Part shown: piece by piece, positions 5,676 through 5,985 of the stretch | Layout of the letters: the number at the start of each line of letters is the position of its first letter | Numbering within the stretch: the first letter of the stretch is position 1 | Source of the DNA: Acidimicrobiales bacterium | GTDB taxonomy: Bacteria; Actinomycetota; Acidimicrobiia; Acidimicrobiales; JAKAVM01 | Assembly (NCBI GenBank): GCA_027451785.1 | Contig: DAIDIS010000069.1 | Coordinates: 1-5,985, forward strand | Length of the DNA: 5,985 bases | Direction: 5' to 3' | Made by a program: the position numbers and the translations under genes | Notes under the pieces: generated by a model | Told to the model about the DNA's origin: nothing | Database searches by the model: none | Seen by the model: the letters and a program-made list of their open reading frames with translations, nothing else

Positions 5676-5985
5676 TCAGCGGCTTGGCAGCGAGCGCAGG
5701 AGGGAGGAAATGAGGCTTTTCTCGTCGAGTGCCGCGGGACCGGCGGATTGGGCAGTCTCCAAGGCCTGGATGAATCCCTGAGCTAACGCGTGCCCTTCCT
5801 GCTCTTCGGCCTCGTCGCCGCCCCCCGCATTGGAGGTTCCCATTCCGCCATCGGAGACCGGAACCAGGAATGCCGAGTCAATCTCCTCCACTACGCTCCC
5901 ACCAGACCCACCCGGAGGTCCGATTAGGGCCAAGCATTGGAACCTCGCGCCGTCCAAGGTCCTCCGTTGGGATATCCCCACCACC
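5676..5985 (-). CDS. Unidentified protein, C-terminal part only
   Basis: An open frame of 102 complete codons enters from the right edge and stops with TGA at 5676. I do not recognise it. It has a short Gly/Ser-rich stretch (GPPGGSGGS), then VVEEIDSAFLVPVSDGG, then an acidic segment DEAEEQEGHALAQGFIQALE and a Leu-rich end LDEKSLISSLLRSLPSR, both likely helical. No membrane segment is visible. Support for a real gene: the same strand as the cluster, protein-like acidic composition unlike the Arg/Gly-rich shadows, and a terminator downstream. The GTG codons at the very edge might be a start, but the context is missing and the frame probably continues outside. The base at 5985 belongs to a preceding codon if it does. 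Confidence 0.5.
   Translation of the reverse strand, partial: VVGISQRRTLDGARFQCLALIGPPGGSGGSVVEEIDSAFLVPVSDGGMGTSNAGGGDEAEEQEGHALAQGFIQALETAQSAGPAALDEKSLISSLLRSLPSR

Noticed and set aside
5635..5781. Short plus-strand frame of 48 codons antisense to the upstream gene end
   Set aside because: It has no good ribosome site, an Arg-rich unspecific composition and no supporting context.
5427..5786. Plus-strand frame of 119 codons across the mraZ control region
   Set aside because: It runs through the promoter, terminator and upstream gene end, has low-complexity content and no recognisable domain.
1..5985. CRISPR arrays, insertion sequences, tRNA or rRNA genes, phage or defence genes
   Set aside because: No spaced long repeats, terminal inverted repeats, transposase motifs or RNA gene signatures were seen. 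The region is a conserved core cluster.

Overview
The window is the front end of a division and cell-wall (dcw) cluster on the minus strand. Read right to left, the order is: the end of an unrecognised gene, a terminator, a promoter with repeated MraZ-type boxes, mraZ, rsmH (mraW), an ftsL-like gene, ftsI (a class B penicillin-binding protein) and the first 374 codons of murE, which runs off the left edge. All supported genes lie on the minus strand. The many plus-strand open frames are antisense shadows.

The organism is most likely an actinomycete-type bacterium (phylum Actinomycetota). FtsI has a long Pro/Arg/Gly-rich cytoplasmic N-terminus. RsmH has a YQSGEDRIVK-type motif in place of the more usual FHSLEDRIVK. 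The FtsL is divergent, with a long basic N-terminal tail, and the gene order is the actinobacterial one. By eye the GC content is moderate to high, in the upper fifties percent (not computed). That is lower than Streptomyces and would fit a deep-branching class such as Acidimicrobiia, but this placement is inference.

Layout: 5676-5985 is the C-terminal end of an unidentified acidic protein. 5529-5551 is a small intrinsic terminator. 5477-5505 is a good sigma70/SigA-like promoter (TTGACT, 17 bp, TATTGT). 5450-5509 is a ladder of GTGG-type boxes at about 10-bp spacing, which fits MraZ autoregulation. mraZ (4977-5396) is followed by a 125-nt gap. Then rsmH (3880-4851), ftsL (3408-3890, overlapping rsmH by 11 nt) and ftsI (1199-3397, 10 nt after ftsL) are tightly packed and probably translationally coupled. 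murE (1-1122) begins after a further 76-nt gap, with a TTG start.

Together the products regulate the cluster (MraZ), methylate 16S rRNA (RsmH), assemble the septal peptidoglycan synthase (FtsL, FtsI) and make the peptidoglycan precursor (MurE). I found no sign of a new biological system. The points most worth a second look are the operator/promoter architecture, the cysteine cluster in RsmH, an unusual MurE motif residue and the unidentified gene at the right edge.
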